From Rubripirellula obstinata (lineage in GTDB: Bacteria; Planctomycetota; Planctomycetia; Pirellulales; Pirellulaceae), in contig NZ_LWSK01000007.1 of assembly GCF_001642955.1 (NCBI RefSeq), forward strand, positions 48,244 to 112,243: DNA of 64,000 nucleotides, given 5' to 3'. Under the pieces are notes generated by a model. It worked only from the letters and a program-made list of their open reading frames with translations, searched no databases and was not told where the DNA came from. The translations under genes and the position numbers were made by a program. Every line of letters begins with the position of its first letter. Within the stretch, counting starts at the first letter, position 1. Positions 1 to 9,071 of this stretch are shown piece after piece.

Positions 1-3000
1 GCCGCTGCCCTTGAGCCAATTCGACAACGCTCGGAAGTCGGCGTTGTAGAGCAACCAGTTGCGTTCCACGTCGGCGTCGGCCTCGAACAAGTTCTCCTGA
101 ACCTTGTTGGCAGCCTGTTTGCCGTAGCTGCGATACAGCGGATCGAGTGCCGAGAAGAATTCTTTGCTGTTGGGTTTGGCGATGTCCCAGGGCGGATTGC
201 CGATCACACAGTCAAAACCACCGTCACTTGCAAACACGTCGGGAAATTCGAGTTGCCAGTGAAAGAATCGCAGGCGGTCGGCGGTCTCGATGACGATCTG
301 ACGCGCTGGTTCGGACATCTTGCCATCGTAGAAATTCAAGACGCCGGGACACTGGTCAATTTGTTCGGGCGGCCAGAACCAAGTCGCACACCATTGGTCG
401 AGTGAAAACTTGGCGGCCCGGTAGGCGTCCGATTCCAGCAACTCGCGATACTGTTGTGCCCTGGCTTCGACTTGGTGAATGCCCAACGCGTGGATTTCTT
501 GCAGTGCCCGTTCGGCGTCATCATGAACGGTTTGCACGTCGACCAAATCGACTCCGGTGTAAAGCTCTTGGGCACCGTCGATGTAGTCCTTCAATTCATT
601 TTTGACGTCACCAACACCGGCCTTGATGGCTTTGCCCCAGCCGTCTTTTTCAAAGTGAACACCGTTGGAATGGTTTTTGTCGCCGCCTTCACGCATCCAT
701 GCCATCGCGGGGTAGTGCATGAATTGGTCGAACCAGGTTCCGACCAGCGAGTTTCCGCACTTGATCTTGTGATCCAGAAAGGTGAACGGCAAACGGCGGT
801 CGAGCGTTTCGATCCAAAGGCTCAATCGACAAAGCTCGACGGCCAGCGGGTCGAGATCGACGCCGTAGATGCAGCGTTCGACGATGTAACGTCGCAGTAC
901 GGCTTTGGTACGCGGCTCGAACTCGGCGTCGTCGGGACGACACGGCAAAGACTCGGTGGCTAGTGGCTGGTGATTGGTGGCTTGTGATTGGGAGTCGATT
1001 GGTGGGTGGATGAGTTCGATTACTGTGTGATCGGCATAGTCTTTGAAACGTTTGTGATAGACAAGAGAATGGTAGAGGGCATCGGTAAGAAAACGCAGCG
1101 CCGCAAGCGGGAACGAACCACTGCCGCAGGCGGGGTCGCACACCTTCAGCGAAAGAATCTCTTCCGGTAGCCGGGGGATGGTGGTTGGTGATTGGGGGAT
1201 GGTGGTTAGTGATTGATTTTCTCCAGCCACTAAACACAAATCACCAACCACCACTAAAGGACGCAACGTTCGGTGGACGGTGGGGATGGCCAGTTGCGGA
1301 CGGGTGTAGAACGTGCCGCTGCCTTTTCGTGTGCCGCCCCAACGGACGAGGTAGCGTTCGCCGGGCAACACGACTTTGGTAATGATCTGCTTGGCTTTGC
1401 GGTCGATCGCGGCCTGATGACCGAGTTGCTTTTCGGGCGTCATCGCGCCGCGTGGTTTGCGGACCAGCTTGCCGACTTCGATCGCTCGCTTGGCCCAGGC
1501 TTCTGCGGCGGTGCGGGCGGTGTGGCGGATGTCGTCGGCGGATTCCTCTTCGGTGTCGTCGCTGGTTTCGTCGTCCTCGTCGTCTTCAGGCTCGCCCTCC
1601 CCCTCGCTGTCGCTCGACCCCTCCCGCTGCGCGGGAGGGGTGTCATCCTCATCTTCGTCGCTCGCTTCCTCTTCGTCGTCACCGGATGAAGTGTCCTTCA
1701 TTTTCTCCAGCAGGTTCTTGAGCGACTTGTCATCCATCGCTTCGAGGGTCGATAGCGGCAAGGCGGGTTGGTTGCCAACGGCCAAGAAGATGACGGGGCC
1801 ATCATCACCAGCGACTCGTAGTTCAAAGTCCAACAGGCCTTCGTACAGGATGCCGATGTATTCGCTGTCGAGTGATGAGAAATCGACGGGCGAGGGAACC
1901 CAGGTGCCACCGCGGCCTTGGCGAATTTTGACCTTGGTCCGCGAGAGCAGATCAAGAATGGAGTAGACCTTGGCGTCGCTGATGACTTCGTGTTCGTAAC
2001 AACCTTGTTCGAGCACGTGCAGGGCACGGCTGACGCCGTCGCTGCTGTCGGCTTGGCCAGGCGCGAACAGACTGCCGCCATAGCTGGGTACGGCGAGGGC
2101 TTCGTGGGAACTGCCGTCGTGGATCAGCCGAAACAGGGACACGACGCGTGGGTAGGCGGAATAGCTGCCCGCACGACGACTTGGCGAAACGCGTTCGAGT
2201 TGGTCTCGCAGGCCGGACAGAGAATAACACTCGTGAAAGATCGGGTTGTCTTTGGGCAGCAAGCCTTCCCGCGATTCGGCGAACAGGCCGACAACCAAAC
2301 GCATGACCAACCGCACGCCGGCTCGGTAGATTTCCTGGTTGCTGGGGGCTGGTGGTTGGTGGCTAGTGGTTGATGAATGGGGTTTTCCATTCACCAACCC
2401 CAAACCACTAGCCCCTTCCTCCCTAGCCACCAACCCCCAGTCACCAAGCACTGGCCCATGAGCTTGGATCAGGATTTCGACGGCTTGCCGCACGCGTTCG
2501 CCCAGAACGGCCGACAAGTCGGCTTGCCCCTTGCGGCTGTCGGCGATGGCTTCGACCAGCGGACTGCTTTCGTCGCTCGATGACGGTGTCCAGATTGGTG
2601 GATTCAACAGCGCCCGCAGCCCAAACAGCTCGGCGGATGTCTGTCCGCTCTCGAGCCAGCGGTCGATGTCCCATTCACAGAACGCTTCGTAGTCGAGACC
2701 CGCCATGACGAGACGCCACTGGCGACCGTTGGTAACGACGGCCAGTTTTTCGTCGCCGCCACGTAGCCACTGGATCGCCGCGGTGACGGCGCGTTTGCCG
2801 CGACCGACGCCAACACGTTTTTCGGCGTCGATGAACACGGGCAGGATGGCTTCGGATGGACCACGCCACAGATGGTTGGGTTTGACGTCGTCGCCGGCGA
2901 TGGTGCGGCGGGTCCAACGGGCGGGATCGACGGAGGTGCCGCGATCCCAAGTTCCGGCGCGGGCGAATCCGCAAATGGAATCGAGCACGTAACTGACGAA

Positions 3001-3333
3001 CTTGCCTCGCCCGGCGTTTTCATCTTGCTCGAACGAAACGATGCGGCGACGGAGTCGATCGGTTTCAAACGAGCTGAGCGGGGGCGGCGGATCGGAGATC
3101 AGCTTGGTGAGCCGAGTCGGATCGACGAGCATGCCGCCGTGACGAAGTGCGTTCCACCAGTCGATGGTGGTGGTTGGGGGCTGGTGATTGGTGGTTGGCA
3201 TACGGGTAGTTGGTGGTTTGTAGTTGGTGATTGGCACACGGGTAGTTGGTGGTTTGTGGTTGGTCAGTGGGCTAAGGGTTGACTGGCGATTGGGGAACGG
3301 CCAAGGCAATTTCTCCAACCACCCACCAACCAC
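1..3333 (-). CDS. drmMI: DISARM adenine-specific methylase DrmMI (partial, 3' end outside window)
   Basis: Reading frame open on the minus strand from about 3336 to the left edge with no stop. It shows N6-adenine methylase motif I, DPACGSGSF, at 1111-1137 and catalytic motif IV, NPPW, at 187-198. Between them lie segments typical of large type II-like methylases (ERCIYGVDLDPLA, then VELCRLSLW). Next to a DrmD-type helicase this fits the methylase of class 1 DISARM, which marks host DNA so that the system attacks only incoming phage DNA. The frame is crossed four times by CCACCAACCACCA-type repeat DNA that is translated in frame as Thr/Asn/His/Pro-rich inserts. The start is uncertain: GTG 3333, TTG 3318 or ATG 3201, all within or beside a repeat. 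Family assignment is firm; the DISARM label rests on the neighbour. Confidence 0.85.
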   Translation of the reverse strand, partial: MVGGWLEKLPWPFPNRQSTLSPLTNHKPPTTRVPITNYKPPTTRMPTTNHQPPTTTIDWWNALRHGGMLVDPTRLTKLISDPPPPLSSFETDRLRRRIVSFEQDENAGRGKFVSYVLDSICGFARAGTWDRGTSVDPARWTRRTIAGDDVKPNHLWRGPSEAILPVFIDAEKRVGVGRGKRAVTAAIQWLRGGDEKLAVVTNGRQWRLVMAGLDYEAFCEWDIDRWLESGQTSAELFGLRALLNPPIWTPSSSDESSPLVEAIADSRKGQADLSAVLGERVRQAVEILIQAHGPVLGDWGLVAREEGASGLGLVNGKPHSSTTSHQPPAPSNQEIYRAGVRLVMRLVVGLFAESREGLLPKDNPIFHECYSLSGLRDQLERVSPSRRAGSYSAYPRVVSLFRLIHDGSSHEALAVPSYGGSLFAPGQADSSDGVSRALHVLEQGCYEHEVISDAKVYSILDLLSRTKVKIRQGRGGTWVPSPVDFSSLDSEYIGILYEGLLDFELRVAGDDGPVIFLAVGNQPALPLSTLEAMDDKSLKNLLEKMKDTSSGDDEEEASDEDEDDTPPAQREGSSDSEGEGEPEDDEDDETSDDTEEESADDIRHTARTAAEAWAKRAIEVGKLVRKPRGAMTPEKQLGHQAAIDRKAKQIITKVVLPGERYLVRWGGTRKGSGTFYTRPQLAIPTVHRTLRPLVVVGDLCLVAGENQSLTTIPQSPTTIPRLPEEILSLKVCDPACGSGSFPLAALRFLTDALYHSLVYHKRFKDYADHTVIELIHPPIDSQSQATNHQPLATESLPCRPDDAEFEPRTKAVLRRYIVERCIYGVDLDPLAVELCRLSLWIETLDRRLPFTFLDHKIKCGNSLVGTWFDQFMHYPAMAWMREGGDKNHSNGVHFEKDGWGKAIKAGVGDVKNELKDYIDGAQELYTGVDLVDVQTVHDDAERALQEIHALGIHQVEARAQQYRELLESDAYRAAKFSLDQWCATWFWPPEQIDQCPGVLNFYDGKMSEPARQIVIETADRLRFFHWQLEFPDVFASDGGFDCVIGNPPWDIAKPNSKEFFSALDPLYRSYGKQAANKVQENLFEADADVERNWLLYNADFRALSNWLKGSG
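961..1003. repeat. TTGGTGGCTGGTGATT-type filler repeat, copy inside drmMI
   Basis: A short run of TAGTGGCTGGTGATTGGTGGC-like units read in frame on the minus strand as a Gln/Thr/Asn/His-rich insert, between the motif I block and the region just after it. Same family as the repeats at 1172-1260, 2341-2440 and 3160-3370. Confidence 0.7.
1172..1260. repeat. Inverted pair of filler repeats inside drmMI
   Basis: Left arm GGTGGTTGGTGATTGG and right arm AATCACCAACCACC face each other around about 35 bases, so the single strand can fold into a long imperfect hairpin. It lies just upstream of motif I in drmMI and keeps the frame open, with no stop on the minus strand. Confidence 0.75.
2341..2440. repeat. 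Inverted pair of filler repeats inside drmMI
   Basis: GGTGGTTGGTGGCTAGTGG on the left is mirrored by CCACTAGCC and CTAGCCACCAACC on the right, around a short centre. The minus-strand frame of drmMI passes through without a stop, as a Ser/Thr/His/Pro-rich insert. Confidence 0.75.
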
Positions 3334-3370
3334 CAGTCACTAACCACCAGCCACTATTCACCATCCACTA
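3160..3370. repeat. Long filler repeat block at the drmMI 5' end
   Basis: About 200 bases of GGTAGTTGGTGGTTTG-like units (the 20-base unit around 3207-3226 recurs at 3241-3260) followed by the inverse CCACCAACCACCAGTCAC. It contains the putative drmMI start codons and reaches the stop of the four-helix-bundle gene, so the repeat forms the junction between the two genes. Confidence 0.8.
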
Positions 3371-3742
3371 CCCACCAGCCTCCAATTTGCGTCGAAGTGA
3401 ACGAATCAGTCCCGAGAGCATTCGGCCAACGGTCGCAGCTTCAGCGGCCAACTGTTCGTCGTCAGGATTGGGGATGTATCCAAGTCGTACTGCAATTTCA
3501 ATTTGAGTCTCAATTTCGGCTAGTGAACCGCGTGCAATTGACAGATGGTGCACAAACTCTTTTGTCGAAGTTCTGGACTGACCTTCGGCAATATTCGAGG
3601 GGACCGATACAGCGGCACGCTGCAACTGGGAACAAAGTCCAAAGCGTTCATCTGCCGGAAACTTCTTCGTCGCGGCGTAGATCGCTACAACCAAATCCAT
3701 TCCCTTCTGCCAAACTTCTAATTCTCGATAACTACGAACCAT
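3368..3742 (-). CDS. Four-helix-bundle protein (S23/IVP family)
   Basis: 124 residues from ATG 3742, preceded by GGAG at a suitable distance; an ATG further upstream at 3832 would begin inside repeat DNA and drmD. The hallmark start, SYRELEVWQKGMDLV, followed by LCSQLQRAAVSVPSNIAEG and a closing Arg/Lys-rich helix, is the family first described in intervening sequences of 23S rRNA genes and related to the Avd protein of diversity-generating retroelements. Members are basic helical bundles that probably bind nucleic acid; no enzyme activity is known. It lies between two DISARM genes where no such component is expected, and CCACCAACCACCA repeats flank it on both sides (3160-3370 and 3762-3795), which suggests that gene and repeats arrived together. 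Confidence 0.9.
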   Translation of the reverse strand: MVRSYRELEVWQKGMDLVVAIYAATKKFPADERFGLCSQLQRAAVSVPSNIAEGQSRTSTKEFVHHLSIARGSLAEIETQIEIAVRLGYIPNPDDEQLAAEAATVGRMLSGLIRSLRRKLEAGG

Positions 3743-3761
3743 TCGTCTTTCTCCAAAACAA

Positions 3762-3795
3762 GACACCAACCACCAACCCCTAACCACCAGCCACC
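3762..3795. repeat. Filler repeat between the four-helix gene and drmD
   Basis: CACCAACCACCAACC followed by TAACCACCAGCCACC. It covers the end of drmD and the leader of the four-helix gene, and is the right-hand partner of the block at 3160-3370. Confidence 0.7.
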
Positions 3796-6700
3796 AAACG
3801 AATCTCGACGGCCAACGGGAACACCGATGCATCGCCGTCGATGCTGAATCGCCGGGGCAGCAACCGATTGATGACTCGTTCGCGCTCGCGGGTCAGTTGG
3901 CTGCGGACTTCTTCATAGTGCCGCGTGCGTCGCTCAATCTCCTCTTTCTTCTTGGAGATGTTGCGGTCGATCTCGTCCAGGGTGTCTTCGCTGTCGAATA
4001 GCCGACCTTCCTGCCGCTGGCGTTTGAGCGTCTTGATCTCTTTCTCAATCTTCTCAAGCGTGTTGTCGGCGATCAGCGTCGATACTTCGCCCTGTCGACT
4101 TGCAAAGTTTTTGTTCTCTTGTTCAATCGCTTGCTTGCTGTCGATGGCAAGCTGTCCGACAAGATCGTCGGTCAGCTTGGTTTTCAAACCGGCGATGGCG
4201 TCGAGCAGATCGAGTTCGATGTCGGCGAAGATTTCGGCCGCGCGGTCTTTCAGCGTCTCGTCGGTGGTTGGCGAAGCACCACGGAGTTGTCGTGCAGGGA
4301 CATGCGGCAAGGCGGACGACAGTTCACCGCCTGCGACGGTAAACGTCACCGTGCGAATCCAGTGGTGGAACGTCTCACGGAGTCCGTTGACGGCAAGTTC
4401 TTCCAGGTGAAGCAAGACGAATGCGTCAGCCCCGGTGGGAACTTCGCCGGTGCGAACGGTCCAGCGGCTGACGGCGGACGGGCCGGGATAACGACGTCGA
4501 CTAAGCGAACCGATCGCCTTGGCGACCAGTGGATGGCCGAGGTGCATCATTTGCAGATTGCCGGGAGGCCGAAAGACGAGCCGGTTGCCGATCTGTTGCA
4601 GGCAGGGATCGGCGGTGAATGCGAGATACGGCAGTGCCCCGACAACGCCGCCGGTACTGCCGCGGCGAATCGTCTGGTCGATCGTGTCGCTCCACATCGG
4701 TAGCCCAGGGTTCAAGATGCGGCAGCGTCCCTTGGCGTCGGGCTGGCCAAGTTGCGGTCGCGATGCGCCCAAGCCCATCGCGACGTCCAATAGTTCGTAC
4801 TCGGCGTCACCATCAAAATCGAGTTCCGCGGCGAGGGCTTCCAGACGATCAATGCTCGCATCGTCATCGTCCATCTCGGCGGTCGATGCACTGTCGTCAC
4901 CTTCAAATTCGGCTTGCCCCTTGGCCGATTCCAACCGCAGTTCGAGTTGTTGCTGATCGACGGTCTCGCCCTTGATCATTTGGCGGTGCATCGCTTCGTC
5001 GAGAATTTCACCGACGGCACCAAGGTCTTCTCGCATCTGATCGACTTTATGGATCAGTTTGGACATGAACCGCAGGTCGGCGTTCTCTTGAGAGATGAAG
5101 TGATAGGTGAACACGTCTCGGGCTTGGCCGTGACGATCAAGCCGGCCATTGCGTTGTTCGATGCGGGCGGGGTTCCAAGGACAATCGAAGTGCAACAGAT
5201 GGCGAGCGGTCTCTTGCAGGTTCAATCCCTCGGATGCTGCGTCGGTGGCGATCAACACGCGGACATGAGAGTCGGGATCGTTGAATTGTTCCTTGATTTG
5301 TTCGCGTTGCTGGTCGTCCATGCCTCCGTATAAAGAGAGGAAGTTGTCTTGCTGGTCCGGGAACTTTTCGCGAACGCGGCGAAGCAGATAGTCGAGCGTC
5401 GTTTTGTATTCGGTGAAAACAACCAAACGCTCCTCATCGTCCCAACCGTTGTCGTCTTGAAGTTGCGTCTCGATCAGCTCGATCAGCACATCGAAACGGG
5501 CGTCCGCTTTGGGATTGATCGTGTGTCGTGATGAAGACAATTCCAGATCTTCGGCCGAGGCGGGCAGTGGAAAGCCAAGAGCCTGGACCGCTTCGTCGAT
5601 GGCGGCGATTTCGGCCGCGAGATCGTCGGCGAAATGATTCAACCAAGCACCGATGACGGTCGTGGCGGATGCTTCGCGTTGCTGCGATTCGTTGTCGTCG
5701 GCGGTGTCCTCGGCAACGCTGCGGCTGGCCGCTGCCATCTCGCCATCATCCGCCTCGTCTTGTTCCAGCAGGCCGAGTTTGCACCGGTACCAGCTTTCGG
5801 CGAATGTTGCTGGTCCGCTGAGCAATCGCTTGCCCAAGATTTCGATGGCGAATGTGCCCGACATCCGACGCCGACCGCGAGACTGGGCAACGATCTTGCG
5901 AACTTCATCGCGAAACTCGTCAACCGCGGTGATCAGTTGGCTCTCTTTCTTCGAGAACGACAACGGAATTGCTTGTGGCTCTTTCCGTTCGGAAAACTTT
6001 GGCGGATCGGTGCGAGCGTTGATGTCGCGTTTCAATCGCCGGACGACGACTTGTTCGATTCGTTTGCGTTCGGCGGGTTTCAGTTCATCGGTTTGGCTGA
6101 AGCGAACAGGATCCAACATCTCCAGTAGGCCGGAGAACGAACGCGTGCGACCGTTGTGCGGTGTGGCTGTCAAAAACAGACGATGCTCGAAATACGGCGC
6201 GACCAACCGCAGCATCTTGCACAAATCACTGTCCTCGCCCATCGCCGACGGCATCAGGTTGTGGACTTCGTCAACGATCAGCAAGTCCCAAGGAAGATGA
6301 GGAGAGTCTTCGCTGACCTGGCATGCACTGTGGAACTGTTCCAGGACATCGGGTTGTTTCAGGTAGTGATACGAGGTGATTGCGCGGGCGCTCGATCGCC
6401 ACGGGTTGGCGTCGATGCCAATCGTTCGCTTCAACTTCTGGGTCGCGTCGCGGTCGATAACATCCATGGGCAACGAGAACTTGTCCCACATTTCATCTCG
6501 CCACTGAACGCGTAGCGACGCCGGCGTCAACACCAACACGCGGCGGATTCGTCGACGGATCAACAATTCGCGAAGGACCAAGCCGGCTTCGATCGTTTTC
6601 CCCAAACCGACGTCGTCCGCGATCATCATGTTGATGCGTGGCATCCGCAGCGCTTTGAGCAGAGGCACCATCTGGTAATCCTCGACCTGCACCGCTCCAT

Positions 6701-7064
6701 GAAACGGCGAGCACACCGGCATCCGGTCCAGCGGACCATCGCCGTCGGGATCCAGATAGGGCGACAATGCGGACCAACGACTCGCGCGGACAACGGCATC
6801 GAATTCGTCCGGTGGCATTGGCCGGTCGGACGGCAATGGAACGGCGGCCGGACTAAGGAGCTCTCGATGCGGTTCACATTCCCAAAGCAATTGCTCTGTT
6901 TCAGGCGACTCGCTGTCTTTGTATTCCAGCCTCACCAAGTGGACGACGCCATCGTCACCATCAAACGGACGCACTTCACTGATGACGGCCCGACGTTTCC
7001 GCACGATCGCCATCATGCCGACGCGAGGATTCTCAGCGGAGGTTTCAACAAGAGATGCCATCAT
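3780..7064 (-). CDS. drmD: DISARM SNF2-like helicase DrmD
   Basis: 1094 residues, the usual size for DrmD. The N-terminal 60 residues form a small beta-rich domain (VRKRRAVISEVRP). The helicase core follows: Walker A DVGLGKT at residues 151-157, DEVH at 265-268, LTATPHNG soon after, and the second lobe with ATDAASEGLNLQ and QRNGRLDRHGQ. The sequence around EDYQMVPLLKALRMPRIN is typical of the DrmD branch of SNF2 enzymes. A long coiled coil lies near the C-terminus (LEKIEKEIKTLKRQRQ). In DISARM it accompanies DrmMI and the core genes drmA, drmB and drmC, which would lie beyond the left edge. The last codons run into repeat DNA, so its tail may have been altered. Confidence 0.9.
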   Translation of the reverse strand: MMASLVETSAENPRVGMMAIVRKRRAVISEVRPFDGDDGVVHLVRLEYKDSESPETEQLLWECEPHRELLSPAAVPLPSDRPMPPDEFDAVVRASRWSALSPYLDPDGDGPLDRMPVCSPFHGAVQVEDYQMVPLLKALRMPRINMMIADDVGLGKTIEAGLVLRELLIRRRIRRVLVLTPASLRVQWRDEMWDKFSLPMDVIDRDATQKLKRTIGIDANPWRSSARAITSYHYLKQPDVLEQFHSACQVSEDSPHLPWDLLIVDEVHNLMPSAMGEDSDLCKMLRLVAPYFEHRLFLTATPHNGRTRSFSGLLEMLDPVRFSQTDELKPAERKRIEQVVVRRLKRDINARTDPPKFSERKEPQAIPLSFSKKESQLITAVDEFRDEVRKIVAQSRGRRRMSGTFAIEILGKRLLSGPATFAESWYRCKLGLLEQDEADDGEMAAASRSVAEDTADDNESQQREASATTVIGAWLNHFADDLAAEIAAIDEAVQALGFPLPASAEDLELSSSRHTINPKADARFDVLIELIETQLQDDNGWDDEERLVVFTEYKTTLDYLLRRVREKFPDQQDNFLSLYGGMDDQQREQIKEQFNDPDSHVRVLIATDAASEGLNLQETARHLLHFDCPWNPARIEQRNGRLDRHGQARDVFTYHFISQENADLRFMSKLIHKVDQMREDLGAVGEILDEAMHRQMIKGETVDQQQLELRLESAKGQAEFEGDDSASTAEMDDDDASIDRLEALAAELDFDGDAEYELLDVAMGLGASRPQLGQPDAKGRCRILNPGLPMWSDTIDQTIRRGSTGGVVGALPYLAFTADPCLQQIGNRLVFRPPGNLQMMHLGHPLVAKAIGSLSRRRYPGPSAVSRWTVRTGEVPTGADAFVLLHLEELAVNGLRETFHHWIRTVTFTVAGGELSSALPHVPARQLRGASPTTDETLKDRAAEIFADIELDLLDAIAGLKTKLTDDLVGQLAIDSKQAIEQENKNFASRQGEVSTLIADNTLEKIEKEIKTLKRQRQEGRLFDSEDTLDEIDRNISKKKEEIERRTRHYEEVRSQLTRERERVINRLLPRRFSIDGDASVFPLAVEIRLVAGG

Positions 7065-7174
7065 GGCCCCATTTGCAACGAATTTACTAACGAATGAGGC
7101 AAGTCAACTCGAATGCACACCTCAAAGCGACGCAGTTTATCGTTTCCAAAGTGGCCTAACGAGATGGCTAGCTT

Positions 7175-7759
7175 TCATAGAAGTGTCCCAATATTGCATT
7201 CGGCTCCTGACATTGGAAAGGTCAAGAACTCCACAGGGACCGCATCGACCAGCCAAACTCCGTTAGCCGACAAAAAGAAGCGGTGTCCGTCTTGGTGCAT
7301 CGCTGCTGCGTCGACTTGAAGAATGATCGGCTTGCCGCGCCGCGAGCCGACTTTGATGGCTGTCGCTTCATCGGTTGAAAGATGCACGTGATTGCGAGAT
7401 CGTTTCTCGAGGCCAGTGGACCGGATGCTTTCGATGAACGCGGCGACGGTTCCGTGATACAGCGTTGCCGGTGGCGTCGTTTCGGCGAGTTTCAAGTCGA
7501 CGCTGGCGACCGAGTGCCCTTGGCTGGCGCGAATGCGAAGTCCATCGTCACTTAACGCGAACCGCTTCTTGTCATTGGTCGCGACGACTTCGTGAAGGAG
7601 TTCGAGTGACAACTGCTTGCCATGCTGATTCGCCGCGTCGATCAACGCGTTGATCTCAAGCCAGCCTTCCTCGTCGAGCTGCATGCCGACAACTTCGGGT
7701 TGATGACGCAGGACCAAGCTGAGGAACTTGCTGGTTGAAACGAGTGATTTATCTTTCAT
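7175..7759 (-). CDS. kptA: RNA 2'-phosphotransferase, Tpt1/KptA family
   Basis: 194 residues. These enzymes transfer an internal RNA 2'-phosphate to NAD, giving ADP-ribose 1'',2''-cyclic phosphate. The N-terminal winged-helix signature SKFLSLVLRHQP (His19) and GWLEINALI are followed by the ADP-ribosyl-transferase-like half with IRASQGHS, LYHGT (His102) and RNHVHLS. All the family's conserved Arg/His positions that I can recognise are present. Bacterial KptA has no obvious tRNA-splicing role, and RNA-repair or defence roles have been suggested. It starts about 110 bases downstream of drmD on the same strand and ends 20 bases from no other gene, so co-transcription with DISARM is unlikely but possible. 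Confidence 0.92.
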   Translation of the reverse strand: MKDKSLVSTSKFLSLVLRHQPEVVGMQLDEEGWLEINALIDAANQHGKQLSLELLHEVVATNDKKRFALSDDGLRIRASQGHSVASVDLKLAETTPPATLYHGTVAAFIESIRSTGLEKRSRNHVHLSTDEATAIKVGSRRGKPIILQVDAAAMHQDGHRFFLSANGVWLVDAVPVEFLTFPMSGAECNIGTLL

Positions 7760-7778
7760 TGCAATGTCGATTGGTTTG

Positions 7779-8792
7779 TCATTTCTTCGCGACCAATGCC
7801 ACGCCGATGATCGCGACGGACATGCCGATGAAATGATAAGGTGTGGACGGTTCTTTGAGCAATAAAATCGCCAACAGCATTGTTAACACCGGCCCGGCTG
7901 ATCCGATCACTGATGTTCGAGTCGCTCCGATACGCACGATGGCTTCGTTGATCAAGTAACTTGGGATGACGGTGCAGCCGATTGCGAGTCCCGCTCCATA
8001 CACAAACACCAATGGGTTGGACTGGAAGAACGAGGCGAGCGGTCGCGTTGCGGCAAATTGAATCGCAACGAATACCGTCGATCCCATCATTGCCAGCGAC
8101 GTGAACTCGCGGCTTCCGATCGCCTGCATCGTTGGTTTGGCAAACAGCACATAGATCGAATAGCTGAGTGCCGCTCCCATTACCAGGATGATGCCTTTCG
8201 TAGTATCCGCATCACCGGCGTAGTTGCGTTCTTGGCTGTACATCAGCCAAACGCCGACATAGCAAAGTCCGATCGACAGAACGATCTTCCAGCTCAGCCG
8301 CTCGCCCAGGAACATCCAAGCAAGAACAGCAATGATGGCAGGGTAGCTGAACAGCGTCAGCCGCTCCATCTGCGCCGAGATGTACTCCAGCCCGAGCAAG
8401 TCCAGGTAAGCCGCGAGGTAATAGCCGAAGAACCCGAGCAACAACGCTCGAAAGATTAATCGTCGCGAGATCGGTTTGGCGGATTGTTTCGCGGCAGCAC
8501 GGCGTTTCAATGCCAACCAGACGAACAAGTAGACCGGAAACGAAAACACCATTCGCAACGTCAGCAGGCCGGTCGCATCCAAGCCGAGTCCGTAAACCAA
8601 CTTCGCGACAATCGACTTCGACGCAAACAGAAACGTCCCGATGATCGCCATCGCAACGCCGGAGACAAAACGATGGTCTTCAGCGGATGAGTTGTCGCCG
8701 GGCGTCCCGTCGTCATTGCTGGCTTGGGGAGCATGCGACAAAGATCTAAGTCCGAAAGGGCTGGTGAAGTCGTGATGGCACGACAGATTCAC
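7779..8792 (-). CDS. EamA/DMT family transporter
   Basis: 337 residues with about ten hydrophobic segments arranged as two EamA repeats, the classic drug/metabolite transporter layout. The first membrane helix begins at GVAMAIIGTFLFASKS (about residue 45) and the protein ends in Lys-Lys, as is common in the family. The roughly 40 residues before the first helix look non-conserved, so the true start may be an internal codon near residue 48. The substrate cannot be told from sequence. It lies 19 bases upstream of kptA on the same strand. It is probably a host gene, and marks the left flank of the phage element. Confidence 0.85.
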   Translation of the reverse strand: MNLSCHHDFTSPFGLRSLSHAPQASNDDGTPGDNSSAEDHRFVSGVAMAIIGTFLFASKSIVAKLVYGLGLDATGLLTLRMVFSFPVYLFVWLALKRRAAAKQSAKPISRRLIFRALLLGFFGYYLAAYLDLLGLEYISAQMERLTLFSYPAIIAVLAWMFLGERLSWKIVLSIGLCYVGVWLMYSQERNYAGDADTTKGIILVMGAALSYSIYVLFAKPTMQAIGSREFTSLAMMGSTVFVAIQFAATRPLASFFQSNPLVFVYGAGLAIGCTVIPSYLINEAIVRIGATRTSVIGSAGPVLTMLLAILLLKEPSTPYHFIGMSVAIIGVALVAKK

Positions 8793-9014
8793 AGAACGTT
8801 ACCGAACCCCGCACATCCGCTGTAGACACCTGGGCGCGTTAAAAGTTCGCTGATTCGTAAATGCCTTGAAAAACTTCGCATCAGAGAGATCGCTGGATCA
8901 AAACGATAGGGGACGGCGTTACGAATTCCGAAACGCCTCCATCACACCAACCTCTGCCTCAACCGATAGATCACCCATTGAGCTGCCGCCCAAACTTGTC
9001 ACCGCGCACGAAAA

Positions 9015-9045
9015 ACGGCTGCATTGGATTGTCCAATGCAGCCGT
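9015..9045 (-). terminator. Strong intrinsic terminator of the late operon
   Basis: Perfect 14-base-pair stem, ACGGCTGCATTGGA with its complement, around a 3-base loop. On the minus strand the stem is followed by TTTTT. It lies 27 bases past the stop of the proline-rich gene and closes the long leftward operon. Confidence 0.93.
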
Positions 9046-9071
9046 GGCGTGAATTCAGTTGGTAGAGACGA

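Noticed and set aside
336..3068. Many ORFs of 60-180 codons on both strands in the first 3 kb
   Set aside because: They are shadows of the open drmMI frame, in which methylase motifs I and IV are both readable.
961..3795. CCACCAACCACCA repeats as a CRISPR or coding tandem repeat
   Set aside because: Units are irregular, occur in both orientations and have no constant spacer; they are filler repeats.
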